Assembly (NCBI RefSeq): GCF_000280495.2 | Contig: NZ_CP018017.1 | Span: 1-64,000 of the forward strand | Direction: 5' to 3' | Origin: Kosakonia radicincitans DSM 16656 | GTDB lineage: Bacteria > Pseudomonadota > Gammaproteobacteria > Enterobacterales > Enterobacteriaceae | Length of the DNA stretch: 64,000 nt | In this document: piece after piece, positions 24,396 to 33,480 of the stretch | How the letters are laid out: every line of letters begins with the position of its first letter | Numbering within the stretch: the first letter of the stretch is position 1 | Translations under genes and position numbers: made by a program | Notes under the pieces: generated by a model | Database searches by the model: none | What the model was told of the DNA's origin: nothing | Seen by the model: the letters and a program-made list of their open reading frames with translations, nothing else

Positions 24396-26468
24396 TTAAC
24401 GAATTTCGCGCCTGAAAGGGGGCAGGGATGCGAGGATGTCTTTCCCGTAGGCTTTTGTCTTCAGGCGTTTATCCAGGATAGTCACCGCGCCGGTATCGCT
24501 CTCTGTGCGGATAAGCCGACCAACGGACTGGGTCAGTTTGAGGCAGGCCTCCGGTATCGAGATTTCCCGGAAAGCATCACGCCCGTTTTTCTCCAGCCAC
24601 TCCGTCAGGGTCTGGCCCACCGGGTCGGTCGGAACGCTAAAAGGCAGCTTGGCAATGATGACGTTGTTGCAGTACACGCCAGGCAGATCCACCCCTTCAC
24701 TGAAAGAAGCCATACCAAAGATAATGCTCGGCTCACCACGGTCGATTCTGAGCTTATGGCGCAGCAGTATTTCCCGTTTTGGAAGTGCCCCCTGTATCAG
24801 CAGAAGCGGTGAAATGTGTTGAGGCATCGCCTTGCTGACTTCTTCCATCTGCCTGCGGGAGGCGAACAGCACGAGGCAACCCTGAAGCCGAAGCACCAGT
24901 TTGGGAAGGAGTTCGATGATCTCCGCCGTATGTTCTTCATGATTGGTCGGAACCGAGCGCATACGGGGGATGAACAACACGCCGTTGTTCTGGTAATCAA
25001 ACGGGCTGCGGGCCAGCAGGGTAGGTGTATCGACTGGAAGACCGGCCTGCTCCAGGAATGCGTCAAACTTGCTAAGGGAGCGGATTGTTGCCGAGGTCAC
25101 AATGGTGGCATAAGCCTTCGACCAGAGCTCGGATTTCAGGTGTTCGCCCGCATAGACCGGACTGCAATTAATCACCACTTCGGTGCTGCGTTTAGTACGA
25201 CGGACGTTAATCCACCGGGCCATAGGCATACCAGAGACGGTTTTATTCCCGCAGTATGAGGCCAGAGCCTGATGCATACCCGCCAGGCGATTTGCCAGCT
25301 CGCCGACAGCCATCTTTTGAAGGGCCAGTTCTTCCTCGCTGATATCCCGCCCGGCCTCATCTACAATCGCCGTCATTTTCACAACGATATTCTGCATCTC
25401 GTTTACTGTCTTTAACCCAGGCTTAAACAGGGCCGCAATATCTTCAGGAACGAAACCTTCCGGGAAGCGATAGATGTCCGATTCCGTGCCATTTGGCATT
25501 TCGTGATCGTTTCGCCAGTTCAGGGAGCGTAAAAGTGTCCCCCGCAGCTCACCGAGCTCATCACCGGCATGGCCCGCAAGCTCCACCAGCTGCTGCACGT
25601 GCTTTTCCATAGTCCCGCCGTAGGACTCTGGCATGGTCATTACCATGTCGAAGATTTCGCTCATGAAATGCCTGCTGGCATCGAGAGAGGCGGAGGTCGC
25701 AAAGTGGTTAATTGCTTTCTGCGGAACGTGGTGACCTTCGTCGAACACATAAATGGACTCTTCCTGCGGGGGAAGGATAATACCGCCTCCCAGTGACAGG
25801 TCAGACAATACGATGTCATGGTTGGCGATAACCACATCCACCGACTCCAGCAGGGCGCGGGCGAGGAAGAACGGACAACGGTGATAATGTGGGCAACGCT
25901 TTTTAGGGCACTGACTGCCAATAGCATTGACCCGACCCCATACCGCCTCATTGATCTCATCAGGATAGGAATCACGCTCTCCTGTCCAGTGACCACCAGC
26001 AAAGGCCTTGCTGATATCCTCCACATCATCGCGGATGTAGCCATAGGCATTCATCTCGCTTTCCATATGAACGTCACAGCGCATCTGGCAGAAGTAACGG
26101 CTACGGCCCTTCGCCATCGCATAGGAGAAGCTCAGGCCCGCTCTCGCCTGTATTTCTGGCAGATCCTTGGAGATGATTTGTTCCTGAAGCGCAACGGTTG
26201 CCGTGGAGATGATCAGCGTCTTATGCTTTTCCATCGCCAGGGGGATCAGCGGCAGACAATACCCGAGTGTTTTCCCTGTCCCCGTACCGGCCTCAATAAC
26301 CCCGACGCGATACTGCTCCTCAGCGGGGGTAGCGTTAACGACTGCGCTGCAAAACGCCATCATGTCTACCTGCCCGGCACGAGGGGACAGACCCTTTGCG
26401 TCCAGGAAGAAGTGATAGGCTCGCTCAGTCATTTCAGCGGCAGTCATCCGGGGTTTATTGTCTGGCAT
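24396..26468 (-). CDS. DinG/YoaA-like superfamily 2 helicase
   Basis: 690 residues from the ATG at 26468, preceded by AAGG; an in-frame ATG at 26540 is less likely. Q-motif region near residue 33, Walker A EAGTGTGKT (59-67), the iron-sulphur cysteines (FCQMRC, then QCPKKRC and RCPF), motif II DEGH, SFSEGVDLPG and the motif VI region QSVGRLIRTESD are all present. This is an XPD-like 5'-3' DNA helicase family. On a plasmid it may help replication restart or processing of incoming DNA. Belongs to the unit starting at 27174. Confidence 0.9.
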   Translation of the reverse strand: MPDNKPRMTAAEMTERAYHFFLDAKGLSPRAGQVDMMAFCSAVVNATPAEEQYRVGVIEAGTGTGKTLGYCLPLIPLAMEKHKTLIISTATVALQEQIISKDLPEIQARAGLSFSYAMAKGRSRYFCQMRCDVHMESEMNAYGYIRDDVEDISKAFAGGHWTGERDSYPDEINEAVWGRVNAIGSQCPKKRCPHYHRCPFFLARALLESVDVVIANHDIVLSDLSLGGGIILPPQEESIYVFDEGHHVPQKAINHFATSASLDASRHFMSEIFDMVMTMPESYGGTMEKHVQQLVELAGHAGDELGELRGTLLRSLNWRNDHEMPNGTESDIYRFPEGFVPEDIAALFKPGLKTVNEMQNIVVKMTAIVDEAGRDISEEELALQKMAVGELANRLAGMHQALASYCGNKTVSGMPMARWINVRRTKRSTEVVINCSPVYAGEHLKSELWSKAYATIVTSATIRSLSKFDAFLEQAGLPVDTPTLLARSPFDYQNNGVLFIPRMRSVPTNHEEHTAEIIELLPKLVLRLQGCLVLFASRRQMEEVSKAMPQHISPLLLIQGALPKREILLRHKLRIDRGEPSIIFGMASFSEGVDLPGVYCNNVIIAKLPFSVPTDPVGQTLTEWLEKNGRDAFREISIPEACLKLTQSVGRLIRTESDTGAVTILDKRLKTKAYGKDILASLPPFRREIR

Positions 26469-26562
26469 ATCCGTACCTTGTCCTCTGCTGCTCAGGAGGC
26501 ACAGCCCGGCAGCGGCTATCGAAGTCAGGTACATCCTCATGCTGGTGGATGTACCGGGTTCA

Positions 26563-26856
26563 TCAGTCTTCCAGTGAATGGCCTTTAAAGCGTCTCACAT
26601 AGCGTTTAATTTCAGTTTCGGCCTGTTCCAGTACAGCTCGGTTGCAGTGCTCAAGAACACAGTAAGGCCCATGTGCTGGCCCGCCATCGCTGGTTTCGCA
26701 GGCATCAAGCTTGAGCCGAACGGAGGCATCGAAGATAAATTGGGTGATTTTCGCAATGGAGATCTGGTCTTTGTCTTCCTGCTCTTTGGTGTCGATGACA
26801 TCGCCGTTATACACGTCGAAATCGAGCCGCAGGCGGTAAACTGTGTCGATTGCCAT
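26563..26856 (-). CDS. Hypothetical protein
   Basis: 97 residues, start ATG preceded by GAAGGG. Mixed alpha-beta, charged, with two cysteines (PYCVLEHC). Lies between the 101-residue gene and the helicase. Not recognised. Confidence 0.6.
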   Translation of the reverse strand: MAIDTVYRLRLDFDVYNGDVIDTKEQEDKDQISIAKITQFIFDASVRLKLDACETSDGGPAHGPYCVLEHCNRAVLEQAETEIKRYVRRFKGHSLED

Positions 26857-26868
26857 AATCGGATCCCT

Positions 26869-27174
26869 TCAGAGGATGTCGTAGATGACTGGGACGCGGC
26901 CACGTTCTACCTGTTGATTCAGGGTGCGGAAACCACCGTGATCAACGATGTAGAATTCACCCGCCACGGCGGAGCGATGGAAGTCGGCGAGCTCTTCAGT
27001 GCCAAAGACGAAAACCGGGGTTCCAGAGGGGACGGTCATGCAGGCAGTTTTTCCGCCATAGCCGCGAACCGTAAAGGTGATTACCCCATCCGCGCTGGTG
27101 GGCAGGAAATCGGCGAAAATCGAATGAAAGGCTTTATTCGCCTTATCGCTGAATACGTCGGTCAGTGTCTGCAT
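26869..27174 (-). CDS. Hypothetical protein
   Basis: 101 residues, soluble, predicted beta-rich. First gene behind the TTCGTCA promoter with a 9-bp hairpin at 27200-27221. Not recognised. Confidence 0.6.
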   Translation of the reverse strand: MQTLTDVFSDKANKAFHSIFADFLPTSADGVITFTVRGYGGKTACMTVPSGTPVFVFGTEELADFHRSAVAGEFYIVDHGGFRTLNQQVERGRVPVIYDIL

Positions 27175-27179
27175 GATGC

Positions 27180-27242
27180 GCCCCGTGATCTCGTTTTATG
27201 TTGTACTGATACCAGTACAACACGGGCCCGGCAGGTGACGAA
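27180..27242 (-). promoter_or_regulatory. TTCGTCA-family promoter with perfect hairpin
   Basis: CTTCGTCACC (complement of 27233-27242) precedes a perfect 9-bp inverted repeat GTTGTACTG (27200-27208)/CAGTACAAC (27213-27221). CCCGTG/CACGGG arms lie further out. The -10 would sit in the small hairpin. Confidence 0.65.
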
Positions 27243-27328
27243 GGCGATACGTCGGGTATTATCAGAATGAATATGTCGGTCTGAAATGGTTTATCAGTGA
27301 GCCATCAGCTCCGGCCCCGGGACGCGAA

Positions 27329-27601
27329 TCAACGGTCGTTATGCTGTAGCACCTCCACGAACTGTCCGCAGCTGTCGCAGCAGTACTCATTGGCGAACCT
27401 GCCATCGTCTTTCCAGTTGTTTGCCCCGCAGCGGCAGAGCAGTACACGTACCTGAGAAGGGCGGATGCGAGCTTGACCGAATTTGGTTGTCCACTGAGGC
27501 TCGCCATCAAAGCGAAAAGAGTCAATGCGAAACCTGCTTTCGCGTTCGTAGGTGTTGAGGTATTTGAAGTACAGCTCTTCAGAGAGAATGGCATCGGTCA
27601 T
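27329..27601 (-). CDS. Small zinc-ribbon protein, paralogue of 8479-8757
   Basis: 90 residues from an ATG preceded by CAGGGAA. The C-terminal CRCGANNW and CCDSCG match the tail of the 92-residue protein at 8479-8757, while the N-terminal halves differ. A single-gene unit with its own promoter. Function unknown. Confidence 0.6.
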   Translation of the reverse strand: MTDAILSEELYFKYLNTYERESRFRIDSFRFDGEPQWTTKFGQARIRPSQVRVLLCRCGANNWKDDGRFANEYCCDSCGQFVEVLQHNDR

Positions 27602-27610
27602 CGTGTATTC

Positions 27611-27710
27611 CCTGTCTGGCCCCGTGGAGGGTGATTTGCGGCAGAGTGTTGCGTTGCGAAAACTGCCAGGTTGTCGGAGCCATTACACCACGGGTCATAC
27701 AGGTCACGAA
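27611..27710 (-). promoter_or_regulatory. TTCGTGA-variant promoter in long inverted repeat
   Basis: The element here is CTTCGTGACC, followed after 18 nt by TAATGG. The arms CCCGTGG (27621-27627)/CCACGGG (27688-27694) and CCTGT (27611-27615)/ACAGG (27699-27703) enclose the start region. Confidence 0.55.
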
Positions 27711-27715
27711 GGGGG

Positions 27716-27991
27716 TTACTTACCAGCCAGCGCTTTCTCTTCCCTGGTAGCCAGGCGCATTTGCCCGAAACCTTCACGGATCAGCAACGGCTTTTCTTTC
27801 TTCCAGCCCTTAACGACGGACTCACCGAAACGACGCGGGGCGTTACCATTCCAGGTGGCTATGACGTGGTTATCATGGACTTCGACAATCACGACCGGGT
27901 GGACGACAACTGTTTTAAGTGTGGTGTTGCCCATATTTACCCGGCTAACCGACCAGACACTCATCCCGACTTCCAGCTGGCTTATTTTCAT
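27716..27991 (-). CDS. Hypothetical small protein
   Basis: 91 residues from the ATG at 27991, seven bases after AAGGA. Beta-rich, basic C-terminus; could be a small barrel. Third gene of the unit 29036-27716. Not recognised. Confidence 0.55.
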   Translation of the reverse strand: MKISQLEVGMSVWSVSRVNMGNTTLKTVVVHPVVIVEVHDNHVIATWNGNAPRRFGESVVKGWKKEKPLLIREGFGQMRLATREEKALAGK

Positions 27992-28065
27992 CTTCATTTC
28001 CTTCTAAACGAACGTAGTGCGCCACGGCGTAATGTCGTGACGCACATTACCATGCCCGGGGCTTA

Positions 28066-28542
28066 TCAGAACATAAGCCAGGTGGCGTTACCGGCAGTAT
28101 TTCTGGACTGGTAGGCTTTTGCCTGCGCGTGAAGCAGCTTCCACAGCTGACGAAGTGTAGCAGCATGATTTTCACCACCAGCATTAACCCGCAGTTCGCC
28201 GATCTCGCGGGTAACAGTGAAACAATTCCGGCTCTCATCCCAGCCTGAATGTTCACGCGCTTCCACCACCAGATCATTAGACGTATCAGGGCCGGTCTTT
28301 GCTGCATTCAGCACGAACTCCGTTTTAACAGTAATACGGCTGGCGTTATCCGGCGCATCCAGAAAGACGGTGAACCCCTCAGTTCGGCGGTCAGTTATAC
28401 GACGGCTCCCCCAGGAGGTGATCCCCCTCTGGACACGCATCATTGAAAGAGCGTGGGACTCGGTTGCCTGCACTGTGCGATACAGGTCGGTCAGGGAAGA
28501 AAGGCTGAAGCTTTCAGGGGCAGTCTGGATAGCGTCGGTCAT
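28066..28542 (-). CDS. Hypothetical protein, paralogue of 28578-29036
   Basis: 158 residues, start preceded by GAGGA. The segment RVQRGITSWGSRR...APDNASRITVKTEFVL matches the next gene (QVKTGVTSWGRKN...TPDNDSRIVLKLNFVL), so this is a tandem duplication with diverged C-termini. Function unknown. Confidence 0.65.
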   Translation of the reverse strand: MTDAIQTAPESFSLSSLTDLYRTVQATESHALSMMRVQRGITSWGSRRITDRRTEGFTVFLDAPDNASRITVKTEFVLNAAKTGPDTSNDLVVEAREHSGWDESRNCFTVTREIGELRVNAGGENHAATLRQLWKLLHAQAKAYQSRNTAGNATWLMF

Positions 28543-28577
28543 GGTAGATCCTCGGTTATATGGTGTGTTTTCTGGCT

Positions 28578-29036
28578 TCAGTAGCTGTCGTTTGCCACGT
28601 AATAGGACGTGCCTGGATAGAAGTAGCGGTAATCCGGCTGCATGTCATTGGTGATGACGGATGCTTCTTCCCAGACCCCGCTGGTGGACATAAACTCATC
28701 TGTCGTTTCATTCTCCAGCCGCATATAGCGTTCAGGAGCGCATTCCGCCCAGGCGCGTTTCACCGTATCCCAGTTAGCGTACTGGCTGATTTCAATATTC
28801 AGGGGCGCATTCTTCTCAGGCTGGTTACGGCGGGAACTCAGCACGAAATTCAGCTTCAGGACGATACGACTGTCGTTGTCAGGAGTATCCATCCAGATCT
28901 GGTATTCAGCCGTAGGCCGGGATGACTGGTTTTTGCGGCCCCACGAGGTGACACCGGTTTTAACCTGGACTATCGAGACTTTATGCGCATCAGTCTTGCC
29001 AACGCTGGTCATCAATTCAGACAGACTTTTAAACAT
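28578..29036 (-). CDS. Hypothetical protein, paralogue of 28066-28542
   Basis: 152 residues, start preceded by GGGG. Shares the GxTSWG and PDNxSRI core with its neighbour. First gene behind a strong TTCGTCA/GTAAAC promoter. Not recognised. Confidence 0.65.
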   Translation of the reverse strand: MFKSLSELMTSVGKTDAHKVSIVQVKTGVTSWGRKNQSSRPTAEYQIWMDTPDNDSRIVLKLNFVLSSRRNQPEKNAPLNIEISQYANWDTVKRAWAECAPERYMRLENETTDEFMSTSGVWEEASVITNDMQPDYRYFYPGTSYYVANDSY

Positions 29037-29045
29037 GGTGCATCC

Positions 29046-29108
29046 CCAGTGATTATTGGTATGTTCGTTTTGTTTACTTATTAAATCACTGGTTACCCGG
29101 GTGACGAA
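29046..29108 (-). promoter_or_regulatory. TTCGTCA-family promoter with 9-bp inverted repeat
   Basis: TTCGTCA (complement of 29102-29108), 18 nt, TAATAA, then GTAAACAAAACGAA (complement of 29064-29077). The perfect arms CCAGTGATT (29046-29054) and AATCACTGG (29084-29092) enclose the -10 and the box. Confidence 0.7.
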
Positions 29109-29144
29109 GTCAGAGCCGGGTAAAAAAAGGACAAAATTTGCGGA

Positions 29145-29411
29145 TTAGTGGCTGGTGGTGGTATTGGCCTGCGGGACAGGGCCATCGAACAATTTGTCAA
29201 AAAATTCCACGCCACGCTGGTACACATCGCGCAGCTCCATATCTTCACGCTCGGTCAGGCCCATCTTATTGAGCACGGCAAGGCCGGTACGAAGGCGAGG
29301 AATCAATACGGTTTCCAGATAGATCCTGCGGCCCGCAATAATTTCCGGGGATGCTTCATTGATGTAAAAATCAACGGTTTTCGTGATGCTGAAGTGCTTT
29401 ACTTCGCTCAT
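29145..29411 (-). CDS. Hypothetical small protein
   Basis: 88 residues, predicted helical, start ATG preceded by GAGGAG. Second gene of the unit after 29504-30097. Not recognised. Confidence 0.6.
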   Translation of the reverse strand: MSEVKHFSITKTVDFYINEASPEIIAGRRIYLETVLIPRLRTGLAVLNKMGLTEREDMELRDVYQRGVEFFDKLFDGPVPQANTTTSH

Positions 29412-29503
29412 CGTCTGGTACTCCTCAGAATGATGTCATGATACTCGGTTTGATTCAGGGGAGGGGAGCAACCCGGGCAAACAAGCCCGGGCGCAGGCAG
29501 CAG

Positions 29504-30097
29504 TTATTCGAGACCCAGTGCAACGTGATCGCCATCATCAGAAAGGCGAATGAATAGCATCTGCGTACCGCCGCTCAAGCCGAACTGGAGATCCCAGCCT
29601 GGGACAGAAGATGTCTCGCATTCACGCACATCGATGACCTGGTCACGGTAGAGCAAGAAGCGTGTATCAGACTTGTCATCTTCAGCGACGTGGGCCATCT
29701 GATCAGCAAATTTGTCTTCGAGGTCGAACCAGCTTTCCAGCCAGACCTTATCAGAGACCAGGCTGATACCGCAGGCGGATTCCGCCGTGCCGGTCACAGC
29801 CTCAGCGACTGGTTCTACAGAAGTCATATTAAATACCGCATCAACTACCAGTGCCTGCTCTGAGGTCGCCGGGTAGATACCTTGCAGATAAACGCTATTG
29901 CCGTTCACTTCGAAGCCGTCTTCAAGACTGATGTCGTCATGATCAACGTCATAAACATCCGCGAGGTTGCGAAGACAGATCAGGTTGGCTTCATCTTCGT
30001 TCTCCGCTTCAATGCGCATCAGTGGCAGTTCGCCACCACTGGAGTCGGATTCATAGTAGTGAACGTAGAATACATTTTTCTCTTTGCTGGTGGTCAT
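29504..30097 (-). CDS. Hypothetical acidic protein
   Basis: 197 residues, strongly acidic (for example YDVDHDDISLEDG), which could be a DNA-mimic-like surface but belongs to no family I recognise. Start ATG follows CGGGGCAACGCC. First gene behind the promoter at 30105-30159. Confidence 0.65.
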   Translation of the reverse strand: MTTSKEKNVFYVHYYESDSSGGELPLMRIEAENEDEANLICLRNLADVYDVDHDDISLEDGFEVNGNSVYLQGIYPATSEQALVVDAVFNMTSVEPVAEAVTGTAESACGISLVSDKVWLESWFDLEDKFADQMAHVAEDDKSDTRFLLYRDQVIDVRECETSSVPGWDLQFGLSGGTQMLFIRLSDDGDHVALGLE

Positions 30098-30104
30098 GGC
30101 GTTG

Positions 30105-30159
30105 CCCCGTGTTGTTCGTTTTGTTTACTTATAGTCTCACGGGGTATTCAGGTGACGAA
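30105..30159 (-). promoter_or_regulatory. TTCGTCA-family promoter with inverted repeat
   Basis: TTCGTCA (complement of 30153-30159), 19 nt, TATAAG, overlapping GTAAACAAAACGAA (complement of 30115-30128). The perfect arms CCCCGTG (30105-30111)/CACGGGG (30138-30144) enclose the -10. Confidence 0.7.
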
Positions 30160-30172
30160 GGAAATCGGGCAT

Positions 30173-30197
30173 AAAAAAGCGGGGATTTAACCCCGCC
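30173..30197 (-). terminator. Rho-independent terminator
   Basis: GCGGGG/CCCCGC stem followed by T6 on the minus strand. Ends the 30245-30580 gene directly before the next promoter. Confidence 0.8.
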
Positions 30198-30244
30198 AGT
30201 TTTGATATTTATAATTATGCCAACATGTAGTTCCAGCGCAGTTA

Positions 30245-30580
30245 TTACTTAGGCCTTGGGCCTTTTCGTGTATTACTTTTTTCTGGCTCTTCCACCGACT
30301 CTTCTGCTGGTTTTTCCACCGACTCTTGTGTTGGCGTTGTAGTGGCTGCGGCTGCTGCTGCGGCAGTAGCGGTTGAATCGTCATAATCAGTGGTAGCAGT
30401 AACATCACCCGATTCAGTCATATGGAGAGTGACAGTGACAGGTTTGCCATCAACAGCAAAATTGAGACTAACTGAACCTTTCATCTTCAGTAAGAGTGCG
30501 GCCCGGGTATATCCATCGGAAAGTTTTAAACCAACAGAAGCTAAAGCATCAGCAATTTTGTTATGAATATCGTTGCTCAT
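30245..30580 (-). CDS. Hypothetical protein with low-complexity tail
   Basis: 111 residues from the ATG at 30580. The N-terminal 65 residues form a small folded domain; the rest is an Ala/Thr-rich stretch and a repeated ESVEKP/ESVEEP acidic tail with a basic end. Monocistronic. Not recognised. Confidence 0.6.
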   Translation of the reverse strand: MSNDIHNKIADALASVGLKLSDGYTRAALLLKMKGSVSLNFAVDGKPVTVTLHMTESGDVTATTDYDDSTATAAAAAAATTTPTQESVEKPAEESVEEPEKSNTRKGPRPK

Positions 30581-30671
30581 TTTCATTCCTTAATGTGTGT
30601 GTATTAGCGGAATATCAAATCATAAGACTTCAACTGAAAAAGGGTCAGAAGTGAAAAGTTATTTTCTATAC

Positions 30672-30702
30672 GTATGATGGCACAGGAAGGTGGGGTGACG
30701 AA
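30672..30702 (-). promoter_or_regulatory. TTCGTCA-family promoter
   Basis: CTTCGTCACC is followed after 18 nt by TCATAC on the minus strand, in front of the 30245-30580 gene. Confidence 0.55.
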
Positions 30703-31211
30703 GAAGAATAAGCAAAAAAAAAGCGGGGTATTATCCCCGCAAAACTACACACAGCAATTCAATAAAACAACTTCCAGGGGGGCGATGCACACATCACAAC
30801 TTCGGTCTGTCAGACGGGAACCGGCCTTGGGCGCTTGTATCCCATTTGACGAAAATTTGGTTTTAAAACCGGTAAATCGTTACTCTTTCTTCCTGCTACC
30901 CCGGTCTATCACCGGGGTAGCGGAGTCCGCCATTCTCGGCAGCGCCAGCTGATCAGATTACATAGACTCAGATTTAAAGTTACGCGTTCGCATATAACCT
31001 CCTTAGTGTGGGCCGGTTCACTGGATTGTGAATTGTCAGTAACGCTAAATTTGTAGACTTCAGGTCTACAGCCTGGCTTATATAGGCAGGCGCGGCAGTT
31101 TTTTAAGAGTTTGAACGTAACGAGAGCATTTACATAAATCCTCCTTTCTGTAGCTGACCAGATTTAACGTCTTTGTCTATTCAGTGAACCATACCCTATT
31201 CATGTGACGAA
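30703..31211 (-). ncRNA. Putative leader-type or regulatory transcript with micro-ORFs
   Basis: A TTCGTCA element (complement of 31205-31211) faces about 500 bp with no ordinary gene on the minus strand. The region holds an AAGGAGG four bases before ATG-TAA at 31130-31135, immediately followed in frame by an 8-codon ORF. A second AAGGAGG lies four bases before an 11-codon ORF at 30958-30993. Hairpins are GTAGAC/GTCTAC near 31056-31072 and GCTACCCCGG/CCGGGGTAGC near 30895-30921. A regulatory or decoy RNA is likely, but transcription is not shown. Confidence 0.4.
30958..30993 (-). CDS. 11-codon micro-ORF with consensus Shine-Dalgarno
   Basis: ATG at 30991-30993 with AAGGAGG four bases upstream encodes MRTRNFKSESM and stops at TAA. 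Too short to predict a product; the strong initiation site is the reason to record it. Perhaps a leader peptide. Confidence 0.35.
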   Translation of the reverse strand: MRTRNFKSESM

Positions 31212-31372
31212 GGTTTCTGAGTGTAAAAATACGTAATAAGCAACGCTATTATCGCTAATTCTAAAAATAGGGCGAATTAAAATACCGGCAAAACGCGGAC
31301 GTTTATACCGGTATTATTTCTGAGCTGCTGGTGCAATATCGCGAGGTAAGCTGTAGTCAGCGCGGCAGGTAC

Positions 31373-32545
31373 TTAACGGCTAGGCTTGCTGGTGGTTAAG
31401 GCCTCATCCTGCGCCAGCAACGTGATCACATCCCCGGCAATCTCCGGGCGGATACCAGGCGATTTATGCGCGGCATGGGCCGCGACAGCCAGCGGTCTCC
31501 AGTTGAGTGATGCTGCAATACGTCTGATCTCTTCAATAACCCGGAATGTATCGCTCTCCAGCGCCAGACCCGCACGGGCGGTATCGAAAGATACGCGCTG
31601 CGCCGAAGTGAGCGGCGAGTGCTTCTTCAGTTCTGCGGTGATGATACGCTGCGCTTCAGCACCGATTGACGCGCCACCTTCGACGACCCCGGTTAAACCG
31701 ACGAGCTTACCTCCATCACTGCGGCTATTATCGTCTTTAACCCTGGGTGGCGGGGCCAGGGCGGTCAGATCCACGTCCTGCTGTAAGAGCTCCAGCAGGT
31801 CAGCCAGCATATCGGGTTTAATCACACCTTTTAAACCCGCTGCGCGTTTCGCTAGGCTGACAGGAGAACGGCCCAGGCGGGCGGACATCGCAATAAGGCA
31901 ATTAGCCAGAACAAAGAGGTCATCAACCCCAATCAGTGGCGCACACTCTTGCCTGAACGTCTGATCATCCCGGAATGCAGGAGCTGGTGGGGCCGGTTTA
32001 GGCGTTTTGGCCTTTGCCTGCGGCTTGTCATAACCACGTAGGGCTTTTTCTGCACTGTCTGAAACCTTACGGATGCTTTGCGCCAGATCATCACCACCTG
32101 CCAGGCCTGCGGTCAACTGAAGCATATAATCGAGCCTGCCGAGCATGTCAGGGGAAGCAAGCCCGGTCGCTATCTTCTGGCTGATGTCGTTAAGGTTGCT
32201 GAGTATACCACCGGCGATTTTAGACGGAGGAGTAACAACCGCCTGGACATTATGGCTGGTATGAATTTCCCGCGACACCAGGGTGAGGACTTTGCGCCAG
32301 TCAGGTTGTACACCAGCATCAAGCGTCTCAAGGTGGCTTATTGCATTTCTCAGGCTATCCCATCTGGATAGCTGTAGAGGGTCACCGTTCTGCTTTCCTG
32401 ATTTCAGCCACTGAACGAGGTAGACGAAGTCAGATGTAGCTGAGGCCACCAGCCCGGCAATAACGCGCTCTCTTGCTTGAGGCGTTGTAGGGTTAGATCT
32501 TCGCACCGGCAGACGGTCATTTTTATGTGCCGTTGGTCTTTTCAT
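31373..32545 (-). CDS. Hypothetical 390-residue protein
   Basis: Soluble, largely helical, with an Ala/Pro/Lys-rich linker around residues 178-192 dividing two domains. The C-terminal third is again helical. No catalytic motif recognised. Last gene of the run starting near 34417. Length and modular build suggest a DNA-associated or scaffolding role, but this is a guess. Confidence 0.7.
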   Translation of the reverse strand: MKRPTAHKNDRLPVRRSNPTTPQARERVIAGLVASATSDFVYLVQWLKSGKQNGDPLQLSRWDSLRNAISHLETLDAGVQPDWRKVLTLVSREIHTSHNVQAVVTPPSKIAGGILSNLNDISQKIATGLASPDMLGRLDYMLQLTAGLAGGDDLAQSIRKVSDSAEKALRGYDKPQAKAKTPKPAPPAPAFRDDQTFRQECAPLIGVDDLFVLANCLIAMSARLGRSPVSLAKRAAGLKGVIKPDMLADLLELLQQDVDLTALAPPPRVKDDNSRSDGGKLVGLTGVVEGGASIGAEAQRIITAELKKHSPLTSAQRVSFDTARAGLALESDTFRVIEEIRRIAASLNWRPLAVAAHAAHKSPGIRPEIAGDVITLLAQDEALTTSKPSR

Positions 32546-32713
32546 TTCGAATATCTCAACTTGGTTCCATCAACGATAACTCCGCGCCCGGGAGCCAGAC
32601 AGCATGAAACAATGTATTTACCATGTTTGATAAAAGCGCAACCGGCAGCGCCGTCAAAAAAATGCTATATGACAGCGCTGGTTAGAGCAGAAAGATTCAG
32701 GGAGGTTTTACAT

Positions 32714-33418
32714 CTACTCTCGATCATCTGTGAGGAAGAGATGCAGTTGAGTCACAAAGGCATCGAGATAAGGGGTATTTCTGGCATTGTCTGCAAAGTT
32801 CATTTTGGCATTGGTGTCGTCGTATACATGCATCCAGCCGCTGTTTCTGGCAATACGACGTACATCAGTATTTGCCGGGTAGAGTTTCCCAATAGCTTCA
32901 CGCAGACCTTCAATTTCTGAGATCAACTGCCGGGCATTCGCAGCAGGCTCAGGAGCCGATGGGACGAGAACCCGGAATTCAGCGGTTTCCGGCTGCATCT
33001 TAATCACTTCAATGACTTTGTCCCGGGCAACGGAATTCCATTCAGTAGTCATGCCGTTGTACTGGTTTCGGATGCGGAACTGGTAAACCGGCTGCTGTTC
33101 GTTAACAAGCAACCAGGCATCGGCAAGTGCAAGATAGAACGAGACAGGCCGGTTTATCATCTGGTGTTCCTGAAGGGCTTTTTTATAGCTATGGACATCT
33201 TCAGGAAGGACATCAGTGATACTGGAGGTGAATTTTAGCGGATCCAGTGGACAGACCGGGCCGATAACCCTAAGCACAGCAACAGGATTATTACCATCAT
33301 CAGTAAACCAGAAGTCATTTTCTGGGCCGATATTGAGCCTTACATCTGCGGTCTGATTCTCTGCGAGAACGGCCTGCACCCGACGACCGTTCTGCCACCA
33401 GCGTGGTGTACCTTGCAT
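32714..33418 (-). CDS. Hypothetical protein
   Basis: 234 residues from the ATG at 33418, preceded by GAGGT; the frame extends upstream without a better start. Soluble, mixed fold, no recognised motif. Confidence 0.65.
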   Translation of the reverse strand: MQGTPRWWQNGRRVQAVLAENQTADVRLNIGPENDFWFTDDGNNPVAVLRVIGPVCPLDPLKFTSSITDVLPEDVHSYKKALQEHQMINRPVSFYLALADAWLLVNEQQPVYQFRIRNQYNGMTTEWNSVARDKVIEVIKMQPETAEFRVLVPSAPEPAANARQLISEIEGLREAIGKLYPANTDVRRIARNSGWMHVYDDTNAKMNFADNARNTPYLDAFVTQLHLFLTDDRE

Positions 33419-33480
33419 ACATACCTCGTACAGGAAATTAGCCCGAAGCCCACCTGCTGGTGGGCGGTCGGAACACAAGT

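Noticed and set aside
24505..26588. Several rightward ORFs of 70-256 codons opposite the helicase gene
   Set aside because: All are antisense to a well-supported helicase and lack ribosome-binding sites.
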